A DNA stretch of 16,953 bases, taken from contig JAGNUJ010000026.1 in the NCBI GenBank assembly GCA_017987055.1, forward strand, positions 1 through 16,953, written 5' to 3'. The notes beneath the pieces were generated by a model. It did no database searches. It saw only the letters and a program-made list of their open reading frames with translations, and was not told where the DNA came from. Source of the DNA: Giesbergeria sp. (GTDB lineage: Bacteria > Pseudomonadota > Gammaproteobacteria > Burkholderiales > Burkholderiaceae_C). Of this stretch, positions 1 to 7,391 are shown in pieces. Every line of letters starts with the position of its first letter. Position 1 is the stretch's first letter. The position numbers were made by a program, and so were the translations under genes.

Positions 1-449
1 GCCAGCGTAAAGCTGCCAGCCTCGACGACGAACAGAATCAAATCCACGTCGCTAATCACGCCCATCACCGTTTTGTTCAGCGACTTGTTCAGCGCCGTGG
101 CATGGCGCGTCTGAAAACCGGGCGTATCGACAAACACAAACTGCGTCTGCTCGATGGTGCGGATGCCGGTGATGCGGTGGCGCGTGGTCTGCGCTTTGCG
201 CGAGGTGATGCTGATTTTTTGCCCGACCAGCGCGTTCAGCAGCGTCGATTTGCCGACGTTGGGTTTGCCAACGATGGCGATCACGCCGCAGCGCTGCGGG
301 CCAGCGTCAGCTTCAGCGGCTTGAGCGGGTTCAGTCAGTTCAGCCGCCGCTTTGGCCGCAGAGGCGGCCAGCATCAATTCAAGGTCTTTTGGGGTCTGAG
401 CGCTTATGGGGTCTGCGCTAGCAGCTACTTTTTTAGTAGCGTCGTTCAT
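1..449 (-). CDS. era: GTPase Era, N-terminal part (runs off the window start)
   Basis: Era is an essential GTPase that binds the 3' end of 16S rRNA and helps mature the 30S subunit at the inner face of the membrane. About 149 codons are visible from ATG at 447-449; the rest, including the KH domain, lies outside. Seen: P-loop GKPNVGKS at residues 61-68, the Era-type switch region with [16 protein letters not shown], and G3 motif DTPGF followed by QTRHATALN. The rnc stop and era start share ATGA (446-449), which supports this start and translational coupling. Oddity: E. coli Era has only about 14 residues before its P-loop, whereas here there are 60, Ala-rich, part of them encoded by a dispersed repeat (396-436). 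A later ATG at 372-374 (residue 26) would shorten the extension but has no convincing ribosome binding site. Confidence 0.95.
   Translation of the reverse strand, partial: MNDATKKVAASADPISAQTPKDLELMLAASAAKAAAELTEPAQAAEADAGPQRCGVIAIVGKPNVGKSTLLNALVGQKISITSRKAQTTRHRITGIRTIEQTQFVFVDTPGFQTRHATALNKSLNKTVMGVISDVDLILFVVEAGSFTL
396..436 (-). repeat. Dispersed hairpin repeat, copy inside the 5' end of era
   Basis: On the minus strand this reads TAGCTGCTAGCGCA (plus 414-427), identical over 14 bases to the first 14 bases of the 33-base repeats at 11281-11313 and 15744-15776. Eleven bases further a second arm GCGCT pairs with AGCGC of the first arm (plus 399-403 with 415-419), giving a small stem-loop. 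It lies in frame within era and encodes roughly residues 6-18. That it belongs to the same repeat family is inference from the shared core and the shared hairpin layout. Confidence 0.6.
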
Positions 450-1129
450 AATTTTTTTGCTTTCAAGGTGGTCAGCATGGCTGCGGCGGCGGCTTGTTCG
501 CCCGCGCGGCGCGAGCCACCGGTGCCGCGCTCAGCCAGCGCTAATTCAGGAATCAGGCATTCGACATCGAAGCTCTGTCGGTGCGCTGCGCCTTCGGTGG
601 CGACGACGCGGTAGGTAGGCAATTTCATTTTTCGCCCCTGCAGCCACTCTTGCAGCGCAGTTTTGGCGTCTTTGGCAGCTGCTTGCATTTGCGGGTTGAT
701 TTCAACCGCAGCGAACAAGCGGTGTACCAGCGCTTCGGCGGTGATGTAACCGGCGTCAAGGTAGACCGCGCCAATCAGCGCCTCGACCGCGTCGGCCAAG
801 ATAGATGGGCGCTTGTGGCCACCCGAGCGCGCTTCGCCCTCGCCCAAGCGCAGCACCGGCGCCACTTGCAGGCCCAGCGCCAGTTGGTGCAGCGTCTCTT
901 GCTTGACCATGTTGGCACGCACGCGCGATAGGTCGCCCTCGGGCTGGGCGCTCAGGCGCTGGTATAGCAAGCTAGCGACAGCCAAACTCAGCACCGAATC
1001 ACCTAAAAATTCGAGGCGCTCGTTGTGGTCGGCGCTAAAGCTGCGGTGGGTGACGGCACGCTGCAACAGCGCAGGATTGGAGAATTGGTGCTGCAGACGC
1101 GTCTGCAGTGCTAACAGGTCAGGATGCAC
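446..1129 (-). CDS. rnc: Ribonuclease III
   Basis: RNase III cleaves double-stranded RNA, separating 16S and 23S rRNA precursors and processing some mRNAs in the cytoplasm. The 227-residue length is normal. The catalytic domain carries the signature [10 protein letters not shown] (36-45), with acidic metal-binding residues E40 and D44, and D113 and E116 in [18 protein letters not shown]-terminal double-stranded RNA binding domain spans about 153-224 ([11 protein letters not shown] through the Ala-rich final helix). The start codon is GTG at 1127-1129, directly abutting the TAA of the upstream DUF4845 gene; the stop overlaps the era start as ATGA. The gene sits in the conserved lepB-DUF4845-rnc-era order, so it is probably part of the lepA operon. 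The GTG start suggests moderate translation coupled to the upstream gene. Confidence 0.97.
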   Translation of the reverse strand: MHPDLLALQTRLQHQFSNPALLQRAVTHRSFSADHNERLEFLGDSVLSLAVASLLYQRLSAQPEGDLSRVRANMVKQETLHQLALGLQVAPVLRLGEGEARSGGHKRPSILADAVEALIGAVYLDAGYITAEALVHRLFAAVEINPQMQAAAKDAKTALQEWLQGRKMKLPTYRVVATEGAAHRQSFDVECLIPELALAERGTGGSRRAGEQAAAAAMLTTLKAKKL

Positions 1130-1489
1130 TTATTTGCTCTGCCCTTGCAAGCGATAGACCAAAAAGGCCGGCCCCGCCAGTGGCACTTCGCGTGAATACT
1201 TGAAGGACACCACGACCTTGTCACCATTTTTGGTCACTTCCAAGTCCCCGCCTTTGACCGACGAGATATCGTCGATGCTGCTAGCGCGGTCAAAGGAAGC
1301 GCGTACTTCGGAAACGGTCGTACCTTCCATCGCGGCCTTGTTGACCGCTTTTTGGATGGCTTGGTATTCCAAAAAAATCGGCAGTGATTGCCCGCCGATG
1401 GCGAACACCGAGACGGCCATTAAGCCAATAAAAATCAGGCCAATAAACGACATGCCGCGCTGGCGCGAGCGAACAACGGTGCGGTGCAT
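1130..1489 (-). CDS. DUF4845 family small membrane-anchored protein, pilin-like N-terminus
   Basis: This is a protein of about 119 residues of unknown function, found between lepB and rnc in many betaproteobacteria and pseudomonads (DUF4845). The N-terminus is short and basic (HRTVVRSRQRG), then comes one hydrophobic segment (MSFIGLIFIGLMAVSVFAIG) followed by a soluble domain with YQAIQKAVNKAA and a C-terminal beta-rich part. The RQRG-M-SFIGL arrangement resembles a type IV prepilin processing site but lacks the Glu at position +5 typical of pilins. I chose ATG at 1487-1489 because GGAG lies nine bases upstream of it; an in-frame ATG at 1502-1504 adds five residues but lacks a ribosome binding site. 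The stop TAA abuts the rnc GTG. It is membrane-anchored with its bulk probably periplasmic (inferred). Confidence 0.8.
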   Translation of the reverse strand: MHRTVVRSRQRGMSFIGLIFIGLMAVSVFAIGGQSLPIFLEYQAIQKAVNKAAMEGTTVSEVRASFDRASSIDDISSVKGGDLEVTKNGDKVVVSFKYSREVPLAGPAFLVYRLQGQSK

Positions 1490-1548
1490 AGGTAACTTCT
1501 CCATCTTTTTTTATCAATGGTTGTCAAGAAAACAGCAGCTCAATGAAC

Positions 1549-2523
1549 TCAATGAAAGGAGCCAATGCGCTTGAGATTGCCAAAATTCATCCAGACAAAA
1601 AAAGCTTTGCCAACGATGTTGGCTTCAGGGACAAAGCCCCAATAGCGCGAATCGAGCGAATTATCACGGTTGTCACCCATCAGAAAATAGTGTCCTGCGG
1701 GCACTTTGCAGACCACACCTTCGACGCTGTAGCGGCAGTTTTCGCGGTAGGGAAAGTCGCTAGCACCTTGGATAAAGGCCGGCACTTCGGCGTTGACCAA
1801 CAGGCGGTGCGGCTTGTCACCGATTTTTTCTTCAAACTGCTTGGCGTAGCGCAGCGTGCTTTCATCAAAAAAGTCAGGCACCGCTTCAGTCGGTACCGGC
1901 ACGCCATTGATGCTCAAGCGCTTGTTCAAATACGCCACTTCGTCACCGGGCAGGCCGACGACGCGCTTGATGTAATCCAAGTTCGGCTGGGGCGGGTAGC
2001 GAAACACCATCACATCACCGCGCGCCGGTGCCGTGCCATCGGTGACTTTGGTTTGCAATACCGGCAGGCGCACGCCATAGGTAAATTTATTCACCAAAAT
2101 CAGGTCGCCAATCCACAGCGTCGGAATCATTGAGCCAGACGGGATTTTGAACGGCTCAAACAAAAACGAGCGCAGCACAAACACCACGGCAATCACTGGG
2201 AACAACCCGGCCGTCCAGTCCAGCCACCACGGCTGCATCAGCGCGTGGCTTTGGGCCGCTTGCACGTCCAAGTCGACTTTGGCGATGCCCATGCGGTCGA
2301 GTTCGGCGCGGCGCTGGGCAGCAGCGTCGTGCATGGCTTGCGCCACACGGCGGCGCTGGGGCAAAAAGTACAAGCGCTCGGCCAGCCAATAGCAACCGGT
2401 GACAAAGGTGGCCAAAAACAGCAGCAGCGCAAAGTTGCCTTCCACCATGCCAAAGTACCAAGCGCCGATGTAGCCGGCAAACGCGGCCAGCAGCAGCGCG
2501 GTAAAAGCCTGCACTATCTGCAT
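1549..2523 (-). CDS. lepB: Signal peptidase I
   Basis: LepB is the inner-membrane leader peptidase that removes signal peptides from exported proteins using a Ser-Lys dyad on the periplasmic side. The 324 residues match the family. Two N-terminal hydrophobic segments are visible (about 5-25 and 30-47), then a cytoplasmic basic stretch, then a third segment at about 104-120. Box B reads PSGSMIPTL with nucleophile Ser131. Box D reads YIKRVVGLPGD with general base Lys186. Box E reads FLMGDNRDNSLDSRYWG (280-296). The start ATG overlaps the lepA stop as TGATG (2521-2525), so translation is coupled to lepA. A 44-60 base gap without visible terminator leads to the DUF4845 gene. Substrates made in this same window include the protease MucD. 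Confidence 0.97.
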   Translation of the reverse strand: MQIVQAFTALLLAAFAGYIGAWYFGMVEGNFALLLFLATFVTGCYWLAERLYFLPQRRRVAQAMHDAAAQRRAELDRMGIAKVDLDVQAAQSHALMQPWWLDWTAGLFPVIAVVFVLRSFLFEPFKIPSGSMIPTLWIGDLILVNKFTYGVRLPVLQTKVTDGTAPARGDVMVFRYPPQPNLDYIKRVVGLPGDEVAYLNKRLSINGVPVPTEAVPDFFDESTLRYAKQFEEKIGDKPHRLLVNAEVPAFIQGASDFPYRENCRYSVEGVVCKVPAGHYFLMGDNRDNSLDSRYWGFVPEANIVGKAFFVWMNFGNLKRIGSFH

Positions 2524-4331
2524 CAGTCTTCCACCTGCAAAATCGCCAAAAAGGCCTCTTGCGGCACCTCGACCGAGCCGATTTGCTTCATGCGTTTTTT
2601 ACCGGCTTTTTGTTTTTCCAGCAGTTTGCGTTTGCGGCTCACGTCACCGCCATAGCACTTGGCCAGCACGTTTTTGCGCAGCGCTTTAATACTCTCGCGG
2701 GCAATCACGTTGCCGCCAATCGCCGCCTGAATCGCCACGTCAAACATCTGACGGCTGATGATTTCGCGCATCTTGGCCACCACGGCGCGGCCACGGTATT
2801 GCGACTGGCTGCGGTGCACGATGATGGACAGCGCATCGACTTTTTCGCCGTTCAGCAAAATATCAACCTTGACCACGTCGGATGCGCGGTACTCCTTGAA
2901 CTCGTAGTCCATCGAGGCATAACCGCGCGAGACCGATTTGAGCTTGTCAAAAAAGTCCAGCACGATCTCGCCCAGTGGCATCTCATAGGTCAGCATGACT
3001 TGGCGGCCGTGGTAGGCCATATTCATCTGCACACCGCGCTTTTGGTTGGCCAGCGTCATCACCGGGCCGACATAGTCTTGCGGCATGTACAGGTGTACGG
3101 TGACGATGGGCTCGCGAATCTCGTCCAAACGCCCTTGGTCAGGCATCTTGGAGGGGTTCTCAATCATCGCCACTTCTCCATCGGCGCGCACCACTTGGTA
3201 CACCACACTGGGCGCGGTCGTGATCAGGTCTTGGTCAAATTCGCGCTCTAGGCGCTCTTGCACAATTTCCATGTGCAGCAAGCCCAAAAAGCCGCAGCGA
3301 AAGCCAAAGCCCAGCGCTTGCGAGACTTCCGGCTCGTACTGCAGCGAGGCGTCGTTGAGCTTGAGCTTTTCCAGCGCGTCGCGCAGCTGGTCGTATTCGC
3401 TGGCTTCGGTCGGGTACAGACCCGCAAACACCTGGGGCTGAATTTCTTTAAAGCCGGGCAGCGCCTCAGTGGCGGGGCCGGCGTTGTTGGGCAGCTTTTT
3501 CTCTAGCGTGACGGTGTCGCCGACTTTGGCGGCTTGCAGCTCTTTGATGCCGGCAATGATGTAGCCGACTTCGCCGGCGTTCAACGAGGTGCGTGGCTCG
3601 TTGGCGGGGGTGAAGACGCCAATGTTGTCGGCGTTATAGACCGCACCCGAGGCCATCATCTTGAAGCGCTCACCCTTGAGCAAACGGCCATCGACCACGC
3701 GCACCAGCATCACCACGCCAACATAGGGATCAAACCAGCTGTCGATGATCATCGCGCGCAGCGGCGCCACCGGGTCGCCCTTGGGCGGCGGAATTTTGGC
3801 GACGATGGCTTCCAAAATCTCATCAATGCCCATACCGCTTTTAGCCGAGCACGGAATCGCGTCGGTGGCATCAATGCCAATCACGTCTTCGATTTCGGCG
3901 CGGGCGTTGTCGGGGTCAGCGTTGGGCAAGTCCATTTTGTTCAGGACCGGCAGCACCTCGACACCCAATTCAAGCGCGGTGTAGCAATTGGCCACGGTTT
4001 GGGCTTCGACGCCCTGCGAGGCATCGACCACCAGCAGCGCGCCTTCGCAGGCCGACAGCGAGCGGCTGACTTCATAAGAGAAGTCCACGTGACCGGGGGT
4101 ATCGATCAGGTTGAGGTTGTAGATTTGCCCGTCTTGCGCTTTGTATTGCAGCGCGGCGGTTTGCGCCTTGATGGTGATGCCGCGCTCTTTTTCGATCTCC
4201 ATCGAGTCCAGAACCTGGGCTTGCATCTGGCGTTCAGCAAGGCCGCCACAACGCTGGATGAGTCGATCGGCCAAGGTAGATTTACCATGGTCAATGTGCG
4301 CAATGATGGAAAAGTTTCTGATGTGGTTCAT
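2523..4331 (-). CDS. lepA: Elongation factor 4 (LepA), ribosomal back-translocase GTPase
   Basis: LepA is a translational GTPase of the EF-G type acting on stalled or assembling ribosomes. The 602 residues are the usual length. The sequence starts [22 protein letters not shown] (P-loop AHIDHGKS), then has G3 [12 protein letters not shown] and G4 NKMDLP. Further in come the [22 protein letters not shown] block and the LepA-specific C-terminus with [25 protein letters not shown] chose ATG at 4329-4331; the codon before it is TTG and could be read as start with one more residue. No good Shine-Dalgarno sequence precedes it. It is the first gene after the terminator at 4375-4405, and so probably the head of the lepA-lepB-DUF4845-rnc-era operon, although I could not identify its promoter with confidence. 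Confidence 0.97.
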   Translation of the reverse strand: MNHIRNFSIIAHIDHGKSTLADRLIQRCGGLAERQMQAQVLDSMEIEKERGITIKAQTAALQYKAQDGQIYNLNLIDTPGHVDFSYEVSRSLSACEGALLVVDASQGVEAQTVANCYTALELGVEVLPVLNKMDLPNADPDNARAEIEDVIGIDATDAIPCSAKSGMGIDEILEAIVAKIPPPKGDPVAPLRAMIIDSWFDPYVGVVMLVRVVDGRLLKGERFKMMASGAVYNADNIGVFTPANEPRTSLNAGEVGYIIAGIKELQAAKVGDTVTLEKKLPNNAGPATEALPGFKEIQPQVFAGLYPTEASEYDQLRDALEKLKLNDASLQYEPEVSQALGFGFRCGFLGLLHMEIVQERLEREFDQDLITTAPSVVYQVVRADGEVAMIENPSKMPDQGRLDEIREPIVTVHLYMPQDYVGPVMTLANQKRGVQMNMAYHGRQVMLTYEMPLGEIVLDFFDKLKSVSRGYASMDYEFKEYRASDVVKVDILLNGEKVDALSIIVHRSQSQYRGRAVVAKMREIISRQMFDVAIQAAIGGNVIARESIKALRKNVLAKCYGGDVSRKRKLLEKQKAGKKRMKQIGSVEVPQEAFLAILQVED

Positions 4332-4374
4332 CAAGGGAAGACGTCAAGTGTGAATGGGTCGCAGTGGGCGCAAG

Positions 4375-4405
4375 AAAAAAGGGCGCATCGTATGCTGACG
4401 CGCCC
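4375..4405 (-). terminator. Intrinsic terminator after the rpoE-rseA-mucD operon
   Basis: On the minus strand the stem GGGCGC (4405-4400) pairs with GCGCCC (4386-4381), with a 13-base loop, and is followed directly by TTTTTT (4380-4375). It lies about 50 bases after the mucD stop and about 45 before lepA, the expected place for the end of the sigma-E operon. The loop can also form a small GCAT/ATGC inner stem. Confidence 0.85.
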
Positions 4406-4454
4406 TGATTAGCTTTTGATTGTAGGCAAAAACAAGTTTCTATCGTACAGCCTA

Positions 4455-5933
4455 TCAGCGCGCGGGTCGAATCAAGGCGTACTGTGCCCACTCGCCGCGA
4501 CGAAACAGGACGTTGAGCGGCTTGTTCTTGTCGGCCTTGGTGATAGCGGCATCAAATTCCTTCAAGTTAGCTACCTCGGTGTTGGCAATCGCCAAAATCA
4601 CATCGCCTTCGCGCAAACCAGCGCGCGCAGCAGCATCGCTAGCGGTCTCAATGCGTACACCGCCTTTGAGTTTCAGTTCTTTCTTTTGCGCCTCGGTCAA
4701 CTCGGCCACCGACAGTCCCAACTGCTGCGCCGCTACTGACGCCTTGGACGGAGCTTGCTTTCCAACGGCTTTGCGCACTGGCTCTTCTGGCTCAATCTCG
4801 GCAATCGTGATTGACAAATCGCGCGCGCTGCCACGGCGAAACACTGTAATGGTGCTCTTGCTGCCGGGCTTGGTACTGCCGACCATGCGCGGCAGGTCAG
4901 ACACTTTGTCGATAGTCTTACCATCAAACTTGGTAATTACGTCACCCGCTTCAATGCCAGCTTTGTCAGCGGGCGAGCCAGCCTCAACCCCCGATACCAA
5001 TGCACCTTGGGTTTTTCCCAAGCCAAGCGACTCTGCAATGTCTTTGGCAACTGGGCCAATCTGCACACCAATGCGCCCACGCGTGACGCGGCCAGCGGAG
5101 CGCAACTGCTCACTCACCTGCATGGCTTCATCGATGGGAATGGCAAACGAAATGCCCATAAAACCACCCGAGCGCGAGTAGATTTGGCTGTTGATGCCCA
5201 CCACTTCACCACGCATGTTGATCAAGGGGCCGCCGGAGTTACCGGGGTTGATGGCCACATCGGTTTGGATGAAGGGCAGGTACTCACCGGTATCGCGCTG
5301 CTTGGCGCTGACGATACCGGCGGTGACGGTGTTTTCCAGCCCAAACGGTGAGCCAATCGCCATCACCCATTCGCCGACCTTAAGTCGCTGGACATCGCCA
5401 ATTTTGACGGCAGGCAAACCACTGGCCTGAATTTTGACCACGGCCACATCCGTGCGCTTGTCCAACCCAACAATTTTGGCCTTAAATTCGCGTGAATCGG
5501 TCAGCGTCACCAGTACTTCATCAGCGCCCTCAACCACGTGGGCATTGGTCATGACAAAGCCATCAGCGCTCAAGATAAAACCCGATCCCACGCCGCGCGG
5601 CTGCTCTTCGGGCTGCTGGCGCTGTGGTGGACGCTGCGGCTGGCGCGGCGCATTGGGAATCGGAATACCAAAGCGCTTGAAAAACTCGCGCATTTCTTCG
5701 TCCATCGCACTATCGACACCACCTAGGCTGGGGCTGGATATTTTCTCTACCGTGCGGATATTGACCACCGCAGGCCCCACTTGCTCAACCAAATCGGTGA
5801 AATCAGGCAAGCCACGCACCGATGCCGGCTGCGCCTGCACCACAATGGGCACCACCAGCGCCACGCTGGAAGTCGTAACCAGTACGCCCGCCAAAAGGCA
5901 AGAATGTAGAGTTTTCCAATCCATTTTTTTCAT
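4455..5933 (-). CDS. mucD: Periplasmic Do-family serine protease (MucD/DegQ-like)
   Basis: This HtrA-type protease/chaperone degrades misfolded periplasmic proteins and in pseudomonads (MucD) damps the sigma-E response. From ATG at 5931-5933 it is 492 residues. A signal peptide is visible: KK, then a hydrophobic stretch at about 11-33, with cleavage expected after VVQAQ or AQA. The trypsin-like domain has the triad His132 (TNAHVV), Asp162 (RTDVAVVKI) and Ser233 (GNSGGPL). A Pro/Gln-rich loop at 95-112 replaces part of the usual Q-linker. Two PDZ domains follow (about 285-375 and 400-490). Upstream in-frame codons from TTG at 5984 would put non-signal sequence first, so I rejected them. A sigma-E-like promoter lies just upstream (5961-5989) and a terminator just downstream. 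The gene follows rpoE-rseA, the conserved envelope-stress context. Naming it mucD rather than degP or degQ rests on that context. Confidence 0.93.
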   Translation of the reverse strand: MKKMDWKTLHSCLLAGVLVTTSSVALVVPIVVQAQPASVRGLPDFTDLVEQVGPAVVNIRTVEKISSPSLGGVDSAMDEEMREFFKRFGIPIPNAPRQPQRPPQRQQPEEQPRGVGSGFILSADGFVMTNAHVVEGADEVLVTLTDSREFKAKIVGLDKRTDVAVVKIQASGLPAVKIGDVQRLKVGEWVMAIGSPFGLENTVTAGIVSAKQRDTGEYLPFIQTDVAINPGNSGGPLINMRGEVVGINSQIYSRSGGFMGISFAIPIDEAMQVSEQLRSAGRVTRGRIGVQIGPVAKDIAESLGLGKTQGALVSGVEAGSPADKAGIEAGDVITKFDGKTIDKVSDLPRMVGSTKPGSKSTITVFRRGSARDLSITIAEIEPEEPVRKAVGKQAPSKASVAAQQLGLSVAELTEAQKKELKLKGGVRIETASDAAARAGLREGDVILAIANTEVANLKEFDAAITKADKNKPLNVLFRRGEWAQYALIRPAR

Positions 5934-5960
5934 AAAACTTTTAAAAAGAGAAGGAAGGAC

Positions 5961-5989
5961 TGTGAATCCAGCGCAGCACGCCAAGTTCC
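5961..5989 (-). promoter_or_regulatory. Candidate sigma-E (RpoE) promoter of mucD
   Basis: The minus strand shows GGAACTT (5989-5983), a perfect match to the sigma-E -35 consensus known from E. coli. A 17-base spacer and TCACA (5965-5961) follow, fitting the TC..A pattern of the -10. Transcription would start around 5953-5956, leaving a leader of about 20 bases before the mucD ATG at 5933. Its position between anti-sigma gene and protease makes a feedback role plausible. The motif is seen; activity is inferred. Confidence 0.55.
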
Positions 5990-6002
5990 ATTGGCCTAAG
6001 AC

Positions 6003-6674
6003 TCAACGGGCGGGCGCTTCAAAAGTCGCGTTGCGCAAAAAGCGCGCTGGCATTTGTAGCGCTGTTGTGTTGCCAAATTGCTGGTGCGCAGCCAGCAACT
6101 CATCCAAGCGCGGGTCACGCAGCATGATTTGCTCGGCAGGCAGTTGCGGTTGTGAGGCAGGTGCTGTGTTGGCCTGCGCCAAGGTCAGCGCGGGAGGGGC
6201 GGCTACGGGTACAGTGGCAGAGGCGGCCACAGGCGCACTGGACAACACCGCCATAGCGGTACCACTGGGCACGCTTTGCAAGCTGCTCCAAGAACTCCAG
6301 CCCACCACTGCCAGCGCCGCCATCGAAGCCAAGCCAGCAACCATCTTCCATTGAAAAACCGAGGCATTGGCTGCCTCTGGTACCACCGGCAGCTGCAACG
6401 GTACGGCGGCTTGCAGACTCGCTTGCACCGGTCGGCTAAGCGCCGGCTCATCGGCCAAGCGCTGCTGCAAACGCTGCAAAAACGCACTGCTATCTGCTGC
6501 ATGGTGCGCCAGCTCAGGCGAACGCAGCACATCACCCACCAAATGGTAGAGCTGCCACGAAGTACGCCCTTCCTCTTCATGGGCAAACTGCATCGCCTGC
6601 TCAAACGCTGCATCGTCTAATTGCCCATCGGCCAAAGCCGATAACTGTTCGTGCTGAGTCAGTTTTGTATCCAT
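6003..6674 (-). CDS. rseA: Anti-sigma-E factor, RseA N-domain protein
   Basis: RseA holds sigma-E inactive at the inner membrane until regulated proteolysis frees it. The 223 residues comprise an RseA N-domain (about 5-80: LTQHEQLSALADGQLD, then WQLYHLVGDVLRS), which would bind RpoE in the cytoplasm. A Pro/Val-rich linker and a single membrane segment at about 110-130 (MVAGLASMAALAVVGW) follow, then a low-complexity Ala/Pro-rich periplasmic tail of about 90 residues. The ATG at 6672-6674 is preceded by AGGTGA. The gene is 41 bases after rpoE and 69 before the mucD start. An rseB/mucB gene, which usually follows rseA in related operons, is absent. Sequence similarity outside the N-domain is weak in this family, so the assignment rests on the N-domain, topology and position. 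Confidence 0.9.
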   Translation of the reverse strand: MDTKLTQHEQLSALADGQLDDAAFEQAMQFAHEEEGRTSWQLYHLVGDVLRSPELAHHAADSSAFLQRLQQRLADEPALSRPVQASLQAAVPLQLPVVPEAANASVFQWKMVAGLASMAALAVVGWSSWSSLQSVPSGTAMAVLSSAPVAASATVPVAAPPALTLAQANTAPASQPQLPAEQIMLRDPRLDELLAAHQQFGNTTALQMPARFLRNATFEAPAR

Positions 6675-6715
6675 GCTGTCACCTGTTGACCTGTCTATCT
6701 GTCAAACCCACCAAA
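6675..6715 (-). promoter_or_regulatory. rseA leader with repeated ACAG and a ribosome binding site
   Basis: The 41 bases between rpoE and rseA contain four ACAG units at seven- to eight-base spacing on the minus strand, the last ones forming AGGTGACAGC directly before the ATG. AGGTGA serves as the ribosome binding site of rseA. The repeat may be accidental or may set the ratio of anti-sigma to sigma factor; no protein or RNA motif is recognised. Confidence 0.3.
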
Positions 6716-7378
6716 TTACCAACGCTTGCCCGCCTGATTTTCTAGCAGCGGGCGCACCCGCGCCGAAATCGCCTCGCGCGCCCGAAAGATACGCGAGCGC
6801 ACCGTGCCAATTGGGCACTCCATCGCCGTGGCAATTTCCTCGTAACTCAGCCCCTCGATTTCGCGCAGCGTCACTGCTTGGCGCAAATCTTCGGGCAAAG
6901 CTGCCATTGCCGCGTTGACGGCTTGGGCAATTTCTTGCGCTGCCAACACGGTTTCAGGAGTTTCGTCGCTGATTAGTTCGCGCTCAAAGCGGGAAGTTTC
7001 ATCGCTGTCGTCATTGCCCCGCATGGCTCCTTCATACATCACCGGATTGCGCTTCATATCGAGCAGCGCTTTTTTGGCAGTGTTGACGGCAATGCGGTAC
7101 AGCCAGGTGTAGAACTGCGCCTCACCGCGAAACTGATGCAAGGCGCGGTAGGCACGGATAAAGGTTTCCTGAGCAATGTCTTGCACTAAATCGGTATCGC
7201 GCACCATGCGGCCAATCAGTCGCTCAATGCGCCGCTGGTACTTAATGACCAGCAGTTCATACGCCCGTTGGTCTCCGGCTACGGTGCGCTCAACCAATTG
7301 GAAATCGGTATCTATCGGCGGCGTGGGTGGCGTGGACAGAGAGGCGGGAAAATCGTCTGAAGGAGGAGGTGCGGTCAT
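6716..7378 (-). CDS. rpoE: RNA polymerase sigma factor RpoE (extracytoplasmic stress, AlgU/RpoE type)
   Basis: This is an ECF sigma factor that redirects RNA polymerase to envelope-stress promoters. Its 220 residues include an N-terminal Pro-rich tail of about 24 residues, longer than in E. coli RpoE. Region 2 (about 27-97) contains RTVAGDQRAYELLV, VQDIAQETFIRAYRAL and the -10 recognising stretch with WLYRIAVNTAKK. After an acidic linker comes region 4 (about 152-207), with LPEDLRQAVTLREIEG, LSYEEIATAMECPIGTVRSR (helix-turn-helix) and IFRAREAI. The ATG at 7376-7378 is only 13 bases after the stop of the upstream membrane-protein gene. I found no sigma-E-like promoter directly in front of it, so it may be read from upstream. 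It is followed by its anti-sigma factor and the protease. Confidence 0.96.
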   Translation of the reverse strand: MTAPPPSDDFPASLSTPPTPPIDTDFQLVERTVAGDQRAYELLVIKYQRRIERLIGRMVRDTDLVQDIAQETFIRAYRALHQFRGEAQFYTWLYRIAVNTAKKALLDMKRNPVMYEGAMRGNDDSDETSRFERELISDETPETVLAAQEIAQAVNAAMAALPEDLRQAVTLREIEGLSYEEIATAMECPIGTVRSRIFRAREAISARVRPLLENQAGKRW

Positions 7379-7391
7379 GCGTCAAAAGTGG

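Noticed and set aside
3534..4412. Long plus-strand open frame of 292 codons opposite lepA
   Set aside because: It is the antisense shadow of lepA. Its translation is rich in His, Gln, Val and Asp with no domain, and lepA on the other strand has full family motifs.
5934..5984. Upstream TTG start for the Do protease
   Set aside because: It would put 17 residues before the signal peptide and lies across the candidate sigma-E promoter.
5434..6354. Plus-strand open frame of 306 codons opposite mucD and rseA
   Set aside because: It covers the ends of two recognised genes and the promoter region between them; the product looks like low-complexity antisense translation.
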